Assembly: GCA_031291445.1 (NCBI GenBank)
Contig: JARLJA010000150.1
Location: 1-36,292, forward strand
Source: Xanthobacteraceae bacterium
GTDB taxonomy: Bacteria > Pseudomonadota > Alphaproteobacteria > Rhizobiales > Xanthobacteraceae
Reading direction: 5' to 3'
DNA length: 36,292 bases
Each line of letters opens with the position of its first letter. Position 1 is the stretch's first letter. Both the position numbers and the translations under genes were made by a program. Shown here in pieces: positions 15,838 through 23,564 of this stretch. A model generated the notes under the pieces. The model was not told the DNA's origin, did no database searches, and saw only the letters and a program-made list of their open reading frames with translations.

Positions 15838-17001
15838 GTGTCACAGGTCAATTCGTGGGGCTCCAGGGTTTCCCTGGTGATAGGGCACATGGCCGGAATG
15901 ATCGACCAGCCGGCGCTTCCGGTCTGGGTCGGCACCCTGATCGCCGGCTACGCCTTCGCGCCCGCCCAGGCGGGCGGGCTGGCGACGCTGTTTCTGTTCG
16001 GCGTCGTCGTCTCCAGCGTGGTGCTGTCGCCGTTCTTCCACCGCATGCCCGGTCGCTGGATTCCGGCGATCGGCTTCGGCGTCAGCGCCGCGGCCTTCTA
16101 TGCGATGATCGGCTTCCACGATTTCGGGCCGCTGGCGATCGGGCATTTCGTCGCTGGTTTCGCCACCGGTCTCGCGCTGTCCTTCACCCATGGCACCATG
16201 GGGCGTACCGCCAATCCGCACCGCATTTTCGCCATGGGCGGGTTGATGCTCGGTATCTTCGCGGTGGTGTTCCTCGGCGGCTCGCCGTCGGCGATCGCCA
16301 AGTTCGGACCGCCGACGATCTTCACGCTGTTCGCGATCATCATGGCGGTGGCCTGCGTCGTCTCGCTGTTTCTGTTTCCCGACGCGTCCGCCAACGAGGA
16401 CGTGGTCGAGGATACGACGACGTTCAGCCGGCGGGCGTGGCTGGTGATCTTCGGCATCATGCTGATGGCGCTCAACCAGGCGATGATCTTCAGCTTCCTG
16501 GAGCGGATGGGCGCCGATCGCGGCCTGGACCGCGAAGCCATCCAGGGCGTCCTGATCACGCTCGGCCTGGTCGCGATCACGCCGGCGGCGCTCGCCGCCC
16601 TGCTCGAAAAGCGGCTCTCCGCCATCAAGGTCGGGATCGGCGGCGCCGTCGCCCAGGGGGTGCTCGCGCTCGTCATCTCGTGCTCGAGCGGGTTCTGGCC
16701 CTACGCCGTGGGCGCGGTGTTGTTCCCCTTCGTGATGCTGTTCACGCACACCTTCATCTTCGGCCATCTGGCGCGGATCGAGCCGACCGGACGCGCGGTC
16801 GCCGCGACGCCGGCCATGATCATGTCGGGCTCGACGATCGCGCCGCTGTTCGGCGGGGTGCTGGTGCAGTCCGTCGGCTATCCGGCGCTCGGCATCGCGG
16901 CGATCGTCTTCGGCCTGCTCGCCGCGGGGCTCTATATCGCGTCGCGCCGGTATGAAGGCGCGACCGCGGGCGTCCTGGCGCAGGCGAGCGTGGCGCGCTG
17001 A
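15838..17001 (+). CDS. MFS transporter, probable aromatic compound permease
   Basis: A 387-residue inner-membrane protein with about 12 hydrophobic segments in two bundles and a short central loop (DASANEDVVEDTT), consistent with the major facilitator fold. The start is GTG at 15838 with GAGGGAGGA upstream. It is the last gene of the FAH-dioxygenase-hydroxylase operon and probably imports the substrate. It does not show the clear loop motif of the AAHS 4-hydroxybenzoate carriers by eye, so the family assignment stays at the MFS level. A strong hairpin follows directly. Confidence 0.85.
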   Translation: MSQVNSWGSRVSLVIGHMAGMIDQPALPVWVGTLIAGYAFAPAQAGGLATLFLFGVVVSSVVLSPFFHRMPGRWIPAIGFGVSAAAFYAMIGFHDFGPLAIGHFVAGFATGLALSFTHGTMGRTANPHRIFAMGGLMLGIFAVVFLGGSPSAIAKFGPPTIFTLFAIIMAVACVVSLFLFPDASANEDVVEDTTTFSRRAWLVIFGIMLMALNQAMIFSFLERMGADRGLDREAIQGVLITLGLVAITPAALAALLEKRLSAIKVGIGGAVAQGVLALVISCSSGFWPYAVGAVLFPFVMLFTHTFIFGHLARIEPTGRAVAATPAMIMSGSTIAPLFGGVLVQSVGYPALGIAAIVFGLLAAGLYIASRRYEGATAGVLAQASVAR

Positions 17002-17008
17002 AACCGCG

Positions 17009-17036
17009 CGGCTTGCGCGCGCGGCCGCGCAAGCCG
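17009..17036. terminator. Bidirectional hairpin terminator
   Basis: A perfect 11-bp stem, CGGCTTGCGCG and CGCGCAAGCCG, with loop CGCGGC, followed by TTCCTCC. It starts 7 bp after the MFS stop and lies before the convergent AraC stop, so it likely separates the two units. Confidence 0.65.
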
Positions 17037-17058
17037 TTCCTCCCGTCAGCATCTCGGG

Positions 17059-18012
17059 TCAGTTCCGCGATGGCAGGCCTGTGGGCGCCCCCCGCGCCGC
17101 GCCCTTGCGCCATTGTCCCGGCGCCACGCCGAACTCGCGCTTGAACGCACGGATCAGCGCGCTTTCGGATTGATAGCCGACGGCGACGGCGATCTCCGGC
17201 AGCGGCGCCTGCGACGCTTCCAGGAGCTGCTTGGCTTGATCGAGCCGGATGCGCGTCAGCGTCTCCAGCGGCGGCGCGCCGAAGATGGTGCGAAACCGCT
17301 CGAAAAACGCCGACCGGCTCAATCCGGCCGCATCCGCCAGTTTCTCCACCGTCCACGGCGCCGACGGCGCGGCGAAATAGGCCGACCACGCGCGCAGGAT
17401 ATGCGCGTCATGGCGAATGGCTTCCGGGGCCTGCCCCATCCGGACGACGCCGATCTGCACGCGACGCAGCAGCTGCAGCATGATGACCTCGCAAAGCCGC
17501 CGCACCACTTCCATGTCGGCGACGCCGCGCTCCAGCTCCAGCCGGGCCGCCTCGACCATCAGCCGCAGCATCGACGACATCGGCCGTTCGCCGGCCGCGA
17601 TATGGATGATGTCGTCGGGCAGATTGGCGATATAGGCGTGGCGCCGCGGAATGCTGCTGACGAACAGAACTGCGCCGTCATGGCCCGCCGCCCTGATGGT
17701 CATTGCGGCGCCCTTCTCGATGCCGAGCGCGTCGCCTTCAAGCAGATGCGTCGGGATCTTGCCGGCGCGTTCGACTGACGCCGAACCGCTGAGGGCGAAC
17801 AGGAAGAAAGCGCGGTCCGCCCGCGCGACCGCAAACGGCGCCGTGCGACCGATCGCGACGAACTCCGCCTCCACGTCATCAAGCCGCAGGCCCGGTGCAC
17901 GCAGGAAACGAGCATGGTCGCCGGACTGTTGGTCGGTCAATGCGTACTCCCGGTCAATGACGGCGCGTGCAGCCGCTCTTATGGTTTTTCCGCGCCCTGA
18001 GCGGAGGAACAT
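17059..18012 (-). CDS. AraC-family transcriptional regulator
   Basis: 317 residues from the ATG. The N-terminal cupin-like effector domain covers about 30-190 and the C-terminal double helix-turn-helix about 215-310 (WTVEKLADAAGLSRSAFFERF and LPEIAVAVGYQSESALIRAFKREFG). The start is uncertain. The ATG at 18012 has no visible ribosome-binding site, while an in-frame TTG at 17940 has GGGAG 6 bases upstream and would give a 293-residue protein without the basic N-terminal tail. It is divergent from the TfdB-like monooxygenase, which it most likely activates in response to a phenolic. Confidence 0.9.
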   Translation of the reverse strand: MFLRSGRGKTIRAAARAVIDREYALTDQQSGDHARFLRAPGLRLDDVEAEFVAIGRTAPFAVARADRAFFLFALSGSASVERAGKIPTHLLEGDALGIEKGAAMTIRAAGHDGAVLFVSSIPRRHAYIANLPDDIIHIAAGERPMSSMLRLMVEAARLELERGVADMEVVRRLCEVIMLQLLRRVQIGVVRMGQAPEAIRHDAHILRAWSAYFAAPSAPWTVEKLADAAGLSRSAFFERFRTIFGAPPLETLTRIRLDQAKQLLEASQAPLPEIAVAVGYQSESALIRAFKREFGVAPGQWRKGAARGAPTGLPSRN

Positions 18013-18151
18013 CCGACGGACGCCGGGAGGAAATCATAGCTGCGGGGCGCGCCCCGTCAAAGCCCGCGCGCACGCGCCGGCTTGTTTCCTCTCGACACCT
18101 GATCGTTGAAACCGCCGGAGCGGCAGCGTTTGTGCGACGCGGCGATCCGGC

Positions 18152-18163
18152 GTCACTTGTGAC
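18152..18163. promoter_or_regulatory. Inverted repeat upstream of the second monooxygenase
   Basis: GTCAC-TT-GTGAC, perfect 5-bp arms, 22 bp before the start codon of the TfdB-like gene in the AraC-divergent gap. A modest candidate operator. Confidence 0.3.
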
Positions 18164-18184
18164 AACCAAGGCCGGAGGGAGCCC

Positions 18185-19981
18185 ATGACTGCCAAAATTG
18201 ACAGAACCATCGACGTGCTCGTTGTTGGAGGCGGGGGGTGCGGCCTCGCAACCTCGATCTTCCTCGCCGACAAGGGCGTCGACTTTCTCACCATCGAGCG
18301 TCACGCCTCGACATCGATCCTGCCCAAGGCGCACTACCTCAATCAGCGGACCATGGAGATCTTCAGGCAGCATGGGCTTGCCGACGACGTCTATGCCCAG
18401 GGCACGCCGCCCTACAACCGCTCGAGGACCAAATGGTACACGTCGCTGGGTGGCGACGATCCGCTTGCCGGCAAGCCGATCTTCGAAATGGGCGCACTCG
18501 GCGGCCACGGTTCGCCGCGCATCGTGCACTATCTGGAGACGTCGCCGAACGACACCGCCAACCTGCCGCAGATCCGCCTCGAGCCGCTCATCCGGTCGCA
18601 TGCGGAAAAGCGCGGCGTATCGCGCATCCGCTTTTCGTGCGAACTGGTCGACTTCACCCAGGATGCCGATGGCGTCACCGCAACGATCCGTGACGTCGAC
18701 TCCAAGCGGACCGAGACGGTTCGCGCCAAGTATCTCGTCGCCGCCGACGGCGGTCGCACGGTCGGCAAGATGCTGGGCGTGGCCATGGCGGGCCCGACCA
18801 GGCTCATCACCCAGATCGGCGTTCACTTCGAGGCCGACCTGTCGCAATGGATTCCCGACGATCGGGTGCTGCTCAACTGGCTGAAGCCGATGCACCGCCA
18901 GGGCGTTTCGGTCATCGTGCCGATGGGACCGGGCAAATGGGGACGCAACTCGCCGGAATGGTCGCTCGGCTTTCCCCGCATGCCGTTCGATCCGCCATCG
19001 TTCAGCGACGAGGCGGCCGCCGACGAGGTGCGCAAGATCCTCGGTATCGTCGACCTGCCGGTCAAGGTGCGCTGCGTGTCCGAGTGGGCGGTGGAAGGCG
19101 TGCTGGCGGAGCGCTATCGGGTCGGACGCGTGTTCCTGGCGGGTGACGCCGCCCATCGCCATCCACCGACCACCGGCCTCGGCCTCAACACCGGCATTCA
19201 GGACGCCCACAATCTCGCCTGGAAACTGGCGCTGGCGGTGACGGGCAAGGCGGGCGACAAGCTGCTCGACAGCTACGAGGCCGAACGGCGGCCGGTCGGC
19301 GCGTTCAACGTCGAATGGGCACTGAATGCGTTCTTCAATCACATGCTGCTGGAAATGAGCGTGGTCGCCGTGCATCCCAACAACCTGACCGAGGTGCAGA
19401 CGCCCGGTCACGTCATCGGCGCGGTCCAGGCTCTGTTCGCCGACAGCGCGAACGGGCGCATGCGGCGCGACCGGCTGGCCACGGTCTTCGGCACCCAGGC
19501 GCTCGAGTTTTTCGCCCAGGACGTCGAGCTCGGCTTCGTCTACGAGTCTTCCGCCGTCGTCGGCGACGGATCGACGGCACCGGCGCGACCACCGAACGGC
19601 CAGCTCTACACCCCGACGTCGCGGCCCGGGCATCGCCTGCCGCATTGCTGGCTCGACCGGCGCGGTGCGAGGCTTTCCACCCACGACCTGACCGGTCGCG
19701 AAGGCGATTTCGTGCTGCTGGTCGGTTCCGGGAGCGCGCAGTGGCGCAGCGCGATCGAGGCGGCCGCCAAGGCGACCGGCGCTGCGATCAGGCTTGTCGC
19801 GGTGGGGCGTGGCGGCGACGCGCTGGATGCCGAGGCGCGGTGGGCGGAATTGAGCGGCGTAAAGGAGGATGGCGCCGTGCTGGTTCGTCCGGACAACATG
19901 GTGGCTTGGCGCAGCGCATCCCTGCCGGAGGACGCAGGGGCCGAGCTGACGCGCGTCATGCGCGCCGTGCTGGGACGCTGA
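18185..19981 (+). CDS. FAD-dependent phenol-type monooxygenase (TfdB/PheA-like)
   Basis: A 598-residue class A flavin hydroxylase. The N-terminal FAD fold is GGGGCG (15-20). LNQRTMEIFRQHGL (about 56-69) is the usual start-of-domain signature. The middle motif is AADGGRTVG and the FAD-binding motif is GDAAHRHPPTTGLGLN (about 320-335), as in 2,4-dichlorophenol and phenol hydroxylases. A C-terminal thioredoxin-like domain starts near 510. The ATG at 18185 has GGAGGGAG upstream. It is transcribed away from an AraC regulator, apart from the upstream operon, so it may feed a different phenol into the same ring-cleavage steps. Only 64 bp downstream lies a relic of a binding-protein gene. Confidence 0.9.
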   Translation: MTAKIDRTIDVLVVGGGGCGLATSIFLADKGVDFLTIERHASTSILPKAHYLNQRTMEIFRQHGLADDVYAQGTPPYNRSRTKWYTSLGGDDPLAGKPIFEMGALGGHGSPRIVHYLETSPNDTANLPQIRLEPLIRSHAEKRGVSRIRFSCELVDFTQDADGVTATIRDVDSKRTETVRAKYLVAADGGRTVGKMLGVAMAGPTRLITQIGVHFEADLSQWIPDDRVLLNWLKPMHRQGVSVIVPMGPGKWGRNSPEWSLGFPRMPFDPPSFSDEAAADEVRKILGIVDLPVKVRCVSEWAVEGVLAERYRVGRVFLAGDAAHRHPPTTGLGLNTGIQDAHNLAWKLALAVTGKAGDKLLDSYEAERRPVGAFNVEWALNAFFNHMLLEMSVVAVHPNNLTEVQTPGHVIGAVQALFADSANGRMRRDRLATVFGTQALEFFAQDVELGFVYESSAVVGDGSTAPARPPNGQLYTPTSRPGHRLPHCWLDRRGARLSTHDLTGREGDFVLLVGSGSAQWRSAIEAAAKATGAAIRLVAVGRGGDALDAEARWAELSGVKEDGAVLVRPDNMVAWRSASLPEDAGAELTRVMRAVLGR

Positions 19982-20045
19982 GATCCTCGACCGTCAAGGT
20001 GTCCAAGTCCAGGGGAGCGCGCGTCGGCGCGCTCCTTGGTGCCAC

Positions 20046-20120
20046 GTGCTGGCGCACATCCCCGGTGACGAGGCGTTCGGGGCGCCGGATGGTTCGTGCG
20101 TGCCGTCGAAGGGCGAGGAG
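20046..20120 (+). pseudogene. Relic of a LivK-type binding-protein gene (3' end only)
   Basis: 75 bp align without gaps to the last 25 codons of the binding-protein gene ending at 10442, with 8 differences (about 89% identity). It encodes VLAHIPGDEAFGAPDGSCVPSKGE. Half of the changes are synonymous, and the stop TAG has become GAG. Upstream, similarity ends at once. It is therefore the tail of a second, diverged paralogue, not a recent copy of the intact gene. Confidence 0.8.
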
Positions 20121-20221
20121 GGCGCCGGTTGGAGATTGTCGTTTCGTGCCGCCGCGCATCTTCGGCGAGGAAGTTCGCTCGCCTGCAGGGTGTTCGCACG
20201 GCCCTGCGATCACCTGTCGGC

Positions 20222-20458
20222 CTAGTCGTGGTCGGGGCGTCCGGCGAGCCCGCAATAGCCGTGGTGCTCGGGCTCCGCGCCGCCGCGGGCATATGACAGC
20301 TGATATTGACGCCAGGCCATGCAACTACCGGCGATGCAGTGGTACATCTTGTCAGAATTCTCGAAACCGTCGGTCTTGGTGTTGTGGAGACGATTGTCGC
20401 CGTCGACGCGGACCATCGGGCACCATTTCGTCCGTGCAATCGTTTCGCTGATGAGCAT
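20222..20458 (-). CDS. Small Cys-rich conserved protein of unknown function
   Basis: A 78-residue protein with the spaced pattern KWCPMVR, then CIAGSCMAWRQYQ, then GYCGLAG. I recognise this as a conserved small protein seen in phages and proteobacterial accessory regions, usually described as hypothetical; the four Cys suggest a metal site. The ATG at 458 of this kilobase (20458) has GAGAGGG upstream. Base use is less GC-rich than the neighbours. It stands alone between a pseudogene relic and the acyl-CoA dehydrogenase, consistent with leftover mobile DNA. No function is proposed. Confidence 0.7.
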   Translation of the reverse strand: MLISETIARTKWCPMVRVDGDNRLHNTKTDGFENSDKMYHCIAGSCMAWRQYQLSYARGGAEPEHHGYCGLAGRPDHD

Positions 20459-20762
20459 CCGTGTCCCTCTCGTCGCGCAATAGATTTGAGAACGAGGCCT
20501 TGAGAAATCCAGGCGAAGCAGACCGCGCCAAACTCCGATTCACGCAATTACATTACTGAACCAATTCCAAGGTGTCTGTTTTCCCGCAGCCGGTTGCCAC
20601 AGCTTTCGGCGAGTCAGGGCGGTGGCGTGCGTAAGCGGCTACCGCGACGGCAGCTGCTCTCAACCGTGGATCAACCCAGTGCGGCGCAGCGCAACCAGTG
20701 CTGGCGTTGGCGCGTCCTGACGGCCGTGCTCAGCGCGGCCGCCTATTTTCCTTTCGCCGCGC
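20459..20762. other. Non-coding spacer
   Basis: About 300 bp between the small Cys-rich gene and the acyl-CoA dehydrogenase stop. I see the upstream region of the small gene and no convincing coding frame, hairpin or known repeat. Confidence 0.35.
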
Positions 20763-22547
20763 TCACCCCGCCAGTGCGATGTCCGCCGTCAGCACCGACT
20801 GCGCCGCGCCGGTGATGGTGGCCTCGAGCCCGCCGCTGGCGGTGAGCAGATTCTCGGCGAAGAAGCGCGCTGTGGCGATGCGGCCGGCGTGCAGCGCGTC
20901 GGGACCGGAAGCCGCCTGGGCGCGGTGGGCGTCGAGCGCCATCGCGGCGAGGCTGGTGCCGCCGCGCACCAGGCCGAACAGCCGCAGGTAGGGCGTGGCG
21001 CCGGCGAGCGCCTCGTCGCCGGAGCTCTTCAGCCTGTCCAGCATGAAGCCGGTGGCGCGCTCGAAGGCGTCGAGCGCGTCCGCGAGGCGGTCTGCGGACG
21101 CGCCGAACGCGGCGTCGTTGACCGCGCGCAAGTCGGCCGCGACCGCGCGCATCTCGGCGATCTCGGCGCGGATCACCTCGCCGCCCTCCAGCGGCAGCTT
21201 GCGGGTGACGAGGTCGATGGCCTGGATGCCGTTGGTGCCCTCGTAGATCGGGATGATGCGGGCGTCGCGCATGAATTGCGCGGCGCCGCTCTCCTCGACG
21301 AAGCCCATGCCGCCATGGACCTGGACGCCGAGCGAGGCGACCTCGTTGCCGATGTCGGCGGGATAGGCCTTGGCGAGCGGCGTCAGCAGCCCGGCGCGGT
21401 CGGCGGCGCGGCGGCGCGCCGCGGCGTCGGGCAGGCGGCGCGAGCGGTCGATCACGCCGGCGGTGAGGTAGGACACGGCGCGCGCGCTCTGGGTCAGTGC
21501 CTTCATGGTCATCAGCATGCGCTTGACGTCGGGGTGGGCGATGATGGCGCTCAGCGCCGCATCCGCGGTGCGGCCCTGCTTGCGCTCGGTGGCGTAGGCG
21601 AGGGCGTGCTGGAAGGCGGCTTCCGCGATCGCCACGCCCTGCAGGCCGGTGGCGAGGCGGGCGTCGTTCATCATGGTGAACATGCAGGCGAGCCCGCGGT
21701 TCTCCTCGCCGACCAGGTAGCCGACCGCGCCGCCGTTGTCGCCGTAGGTCATCATGCAGGTCGGCGAGCCGTGGATGCCGAGCTTGTGCTCGATGCCGGC
21801 GCAGCGCACGTCGTTGCGCGCGCCCGGCGTGCCGTCGGCGTTGACGAGAAACTTCGGCACCACGAACAGCGAGATCCCCCTGGTGCCGGCCGGCGCGTCG
21901 GGCAGCCGGGCCAGCACCAGATGGACGATGTTCTCGGCCATGTCGTGCTCGCCATAGGTGATGAAGATCTTCTGCCCGGTGATGCGGTAGCTGCCGTCGG
22001 CCGCGCGCTCGGCGCGGGTGCGCAGCGGATTGAGGTCGGAGCCGGCGCCCGGCTCGGTCAGGTTCATGGTGGCCGGCCATTCGCCGGAAATCATCTTGGC
22101 GAGATAGGTCTCCTTGATGGCGTCGCTGGCGTGGGCCTCGAGCGCGTCGATGGCGCCGAAGGTCAGCACCGGGCCGAGCATGAAGGCCATGTTGGCGCCG
22201 TTCCACATGTCGAGGCAGGCCGCCAGCAACAGCTGCGGCAGGTGCATGCCGCCGTGGTCGGCGCTGCCGGTCAGGCTCTGCCAGCCGCCGGCGACGAACT
22301 GGCGATAGGCGCCGGGCCAGCCCGGCGCGGTGGTGACGACGCCGTCCTTCCAGCTGGCGCCAACCTGGTCGCCGACCCGGTTGAGCGGCAGCAGCACGTT
22401 CTCGGCGAATTTGGCGGCCTCGTGCAGCGTCGCCTCGGCGAGGCCGTCGCCGAGGTCGGCGTAGAGGCCGTCGGCGATGCCACGCTCAAGGCCGGCGGCG
22501 CTGTTCATCATGAAGAGAATGTCGGCGACGGGGGCGCGGTAGGGCAT
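20763..22547 (-). CDS. Acyl-CoA dehydrogenase, long (about 600-residue) AcdA/DmdC-like type
   Basis: A 594-residue FAD enzyme that puts an alpha-beta double bond into an acyl-CoA and passes electrons to ETF. It starts MPYRAPVADILFMMNSA, the usual N-terminal tag of this long subgroup, which includes 3-methylmercaptopropionyl-CoA dehydrogenases. The FAD/substrate motifs MNLTEPGAGSDL and ITGQKIFITYGEHD are present. The catalytic base is expected in IYEGTNGIQAIDL (about residue 435). The C-terminal extension is typical. The ATG at 22547 has GGAG 7 bases upstream; a TTG 15 bases further out is less likely. It is divergent from an ArsR-like regulator, which may control it. Confidence 0.92.
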   Translation of the reverse strand: MPYRAPVADILFMMNSAAGLERGIADGLYADLGDGLAEATLHEAAKFAENVLLPLNRVGDQVGASWKDGVVTTAPGWPGAYRQFVAGGWQSLTGSADHGGMHLPQLLLAACLDMWNGANMAFMLGPVLTFGAIDALEAHASDAIKETYLAKMISGEWPATMNLTEPGAGSDLNPLRTRAERAADGSYRITGQKIFITYGEHDMAENIVHLVLARLPDAPAGTRGISLFVVPKFLVNADGTPGARNDVRCAGIEHKLGIHGSPTCMMTYGDNGGAVGYLVGEENRGLACMFTMMNDARLATGLQGVAIAEAAFQHALAYATERKQGRTADAALSAIIAHPDVKRMLMTMKALTQSARAVSYLTAGVIDRSRRLPDAAARRRAADRAGLLTPLAKAYPADIGNEVASLGVQVHGGMGFVEESGAAQFMRDARIIPIYEGTNGIQAIDLVTRKLPLEGGEVIRAEIAEMRAVAADLRAVNDAAFGASADRLADALDAFERATGFMLDRLKSSGDEALAGATPYLRLFGLVRGGTSLAAMALDAHRAQAASGPDALHAGRIATARFFAENLLTASGGLEATITGAAQSVLTADIALAG

Positions 22548-22651
22548 CGGGATCTCCAGCAAAACACCGGCCGGTCACGGCCGCAGCGTGCCCTTCATAA
22601 GCCGCGCGGTCGGCGGGTCAATTCCCCCTCCGCGGGCGCGGCCGGCGCCGC

Positions 22652-22693
22652 TTGACATATCTGGTTACATATGTCAGATAAAACTGACATATG
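22652..22693 (+). promoter_or_regulatory. Promoter with three alternating operator half-sites
   Basis: The -35 element TTGACA (22652-22657) and a -10-like CAGATA (22675-22680) are 17 bp apart. Overlaid are three half-sites in alternating orientation: TGACATAT (22653-22660), ATATGTCA (22669-22676) and TGACATAT (22685-22692). The last two form a perfect 10-bp inverted repeat, CATATGTCAG-N6-CTGACATATG. The final half-site contains the first ATG (22691). This looks like strong autoregulation by the ArsR-type gene that follows. Confidence 0.75.
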
Positions 22694-22711
22694 AATGAAC
22701 GAGGTGTTGCC

Positions 22712-23035
22712 GTGGCCCTGTCCGGAGATCGCCTGCTGCTGGTGCTGGCGGCGCTCGCCAACCCGCATCGCCTGCGCATCGTCGCGGCGCTGGCGGCGGA
22801 TGGCCGCAACTATGTCAGCCAGCTGGCGCGGGAGGTCGGCATCAGCCGGCCGCTGCTGCATCTGCATCTGAACAAGCTGGAGGAGGCGGGCCTGGTGAAG
22901 AGCCGGCTCGAGCTCTCGGCCGACAGCAAGGCGCTCAACTATTTCGAGGTGACCGATTTCGCGTTCGAAATCAGTCCCTCGCTGATCGCGCGCGCGGTCA
23001 AGTCCCTGTCCGTCCCATCCGAACGCATCGCCTGA
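22712..23035 (+). CDS. ArsR-like winged-helix regulator
   Basis: 107 residues from GTG 22712, with helix-turn-helix at about 20-60 (VSQLAREVGISRPLLHLHLNKLEEAGLV) and no metal-binding CxC or Cys-rich tail, so it is probably not a metal sensor. Two starts are possible. The ATG at 22691 lies inside the operator and has no ribosome-binding site, so would be nearly leaderless. The GTG at 22712 has GAGG 7 bases upstream and keeps the entire domain; I prefer it. It is 14 bp ahead of a small membrane protein gene and divergent from acyl-CoA dehydrogenase. Ligand unknown. Confidence 0.85.
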   Translation: MALSGDRLLLVLAALANPHRLRIVAALAADGRNYVSQLAREVGISRPLLHLHLNKLEEAGLVKSRLELSADSKALNYFEVTDFAFEISPSLIARAVKSLSVPSERIA

Positions 23036-23049
23036 ACACGGAGTCCATC

Positions 23050-23313
23050 ATGGCCGACCACGCCAATTCCTTCCTGCTCGTCACCGTTCTCTCGCTCGCC
23101 ACGATCCTGTTGATCTTCGGCATGAAGTACTTCTCCGGCGCCCGCCAGGCCCTGCTGCGCTTCGCCGGCGAAGAAGCCTATCGCGATCTCGCCGAGAAGA
23201 GCGCCGCGGCGCAGGCGGCGAGCGCGGCGACGCTGGCCGCACTCCAGGCCGAACTGACCGAGGTCAAGACCCGGCTGACCGCGATCCAGACCGTGCTGCA
23301 GCAGGTGGGGTGA
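23050..23313 (+). CDS. Small membrane protein with coiled-coil tail, unknown function
   Basis: 87 residues. One hydrophobic span (about 8-25, FLLVTVLSLATILLIFGM) is followed by an amphipathic, Ala/Glu-rich helix (about 38-86) of heptad type (LAALQAELTEVKTRLTAIQTVL). GGAG lies upstream of the ATG. It follows the ArsR-like gene by 14 bp and ends before an intrinsic terminator, so the two form a compact two-gene operon. The regulator plus membrane-coil pair suggests a signal-sensing or scaffold role, but no function is known to me. Confidence 0.8.
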   Translation: MADHANSFLLVTVLSLATILLIFGMKYFSGARQALLRFAGEEAYRDLAEKSAAAQAASAATLAALQAELTEVKTRLTAIQTVLQQVG

Positions 23314-23334
23314 GCTCGCCAAGAGCCGCGTTGC

Positions 23335-23355
23335 AAGGCGATCCACGCCTTTTTT
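23335..23355 (+). terminator. Intrinsic terminator of the ArsR-like operon
   Basis: Stem AAGGCG (23335-23340) and CGCCTT (23346-23351) with a 5-base loop, ending in a run of six T (23350-23355). This is the clearest rho-independent terminator in the window. Confidence 0.7.
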
Positions 23356-23370
23356 CCGAGCGTGTGCTGG

Positions 23371-23504
23371 AAAGCGTGGACCCGCGGGTCAAGCCAGGCC
23401 AAACCCGCGGGTGACGCAGAAAATGCCGCGACGCCATCGGTCGATCGTTCGCGCATCAGCCACTACTGCGTCATTGCCGGGCTTGACCCGGCAATCCACG
23501 CTTT
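23371..23504. repeat. REP-like palindromic element
   Basis: Outer inverted arms AAAGCGTGGA (23371-23380) and TCCACGCTTT (23495-23504). Inside lie two copies of the self-complementary ACCCGCGGGT (23380-23389 and 23403-23412) and the hairpin TTGCCGGG-CTTGA-CCCGGCAA (23474-23494). The same arm sequences recur at 28981-29097. Confidence 0.8.
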
Positions 23505-23564
23505 GCGACGCGGTGAGGCCCTGGAGCAAGAGCGCCTCCTCACCATGAGGAGGAACGACAGGCC

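Noticed and set aside
9213-20120. A large recent duplication between the binding-protein gene and the 20-kb relic
   Set aside because: Only 75 bp match and they differ at 8 positions, half of them silent, so the relic is an old, separate paralogue.
20889-22655. A 588-codon plus-strand open frame opposite the acyl-CoA dehydrogenase
   Set aside because: Shadow frame with a biased residue content; the opposite strand carries the conserved enzyme with start and ribosome-binding site.
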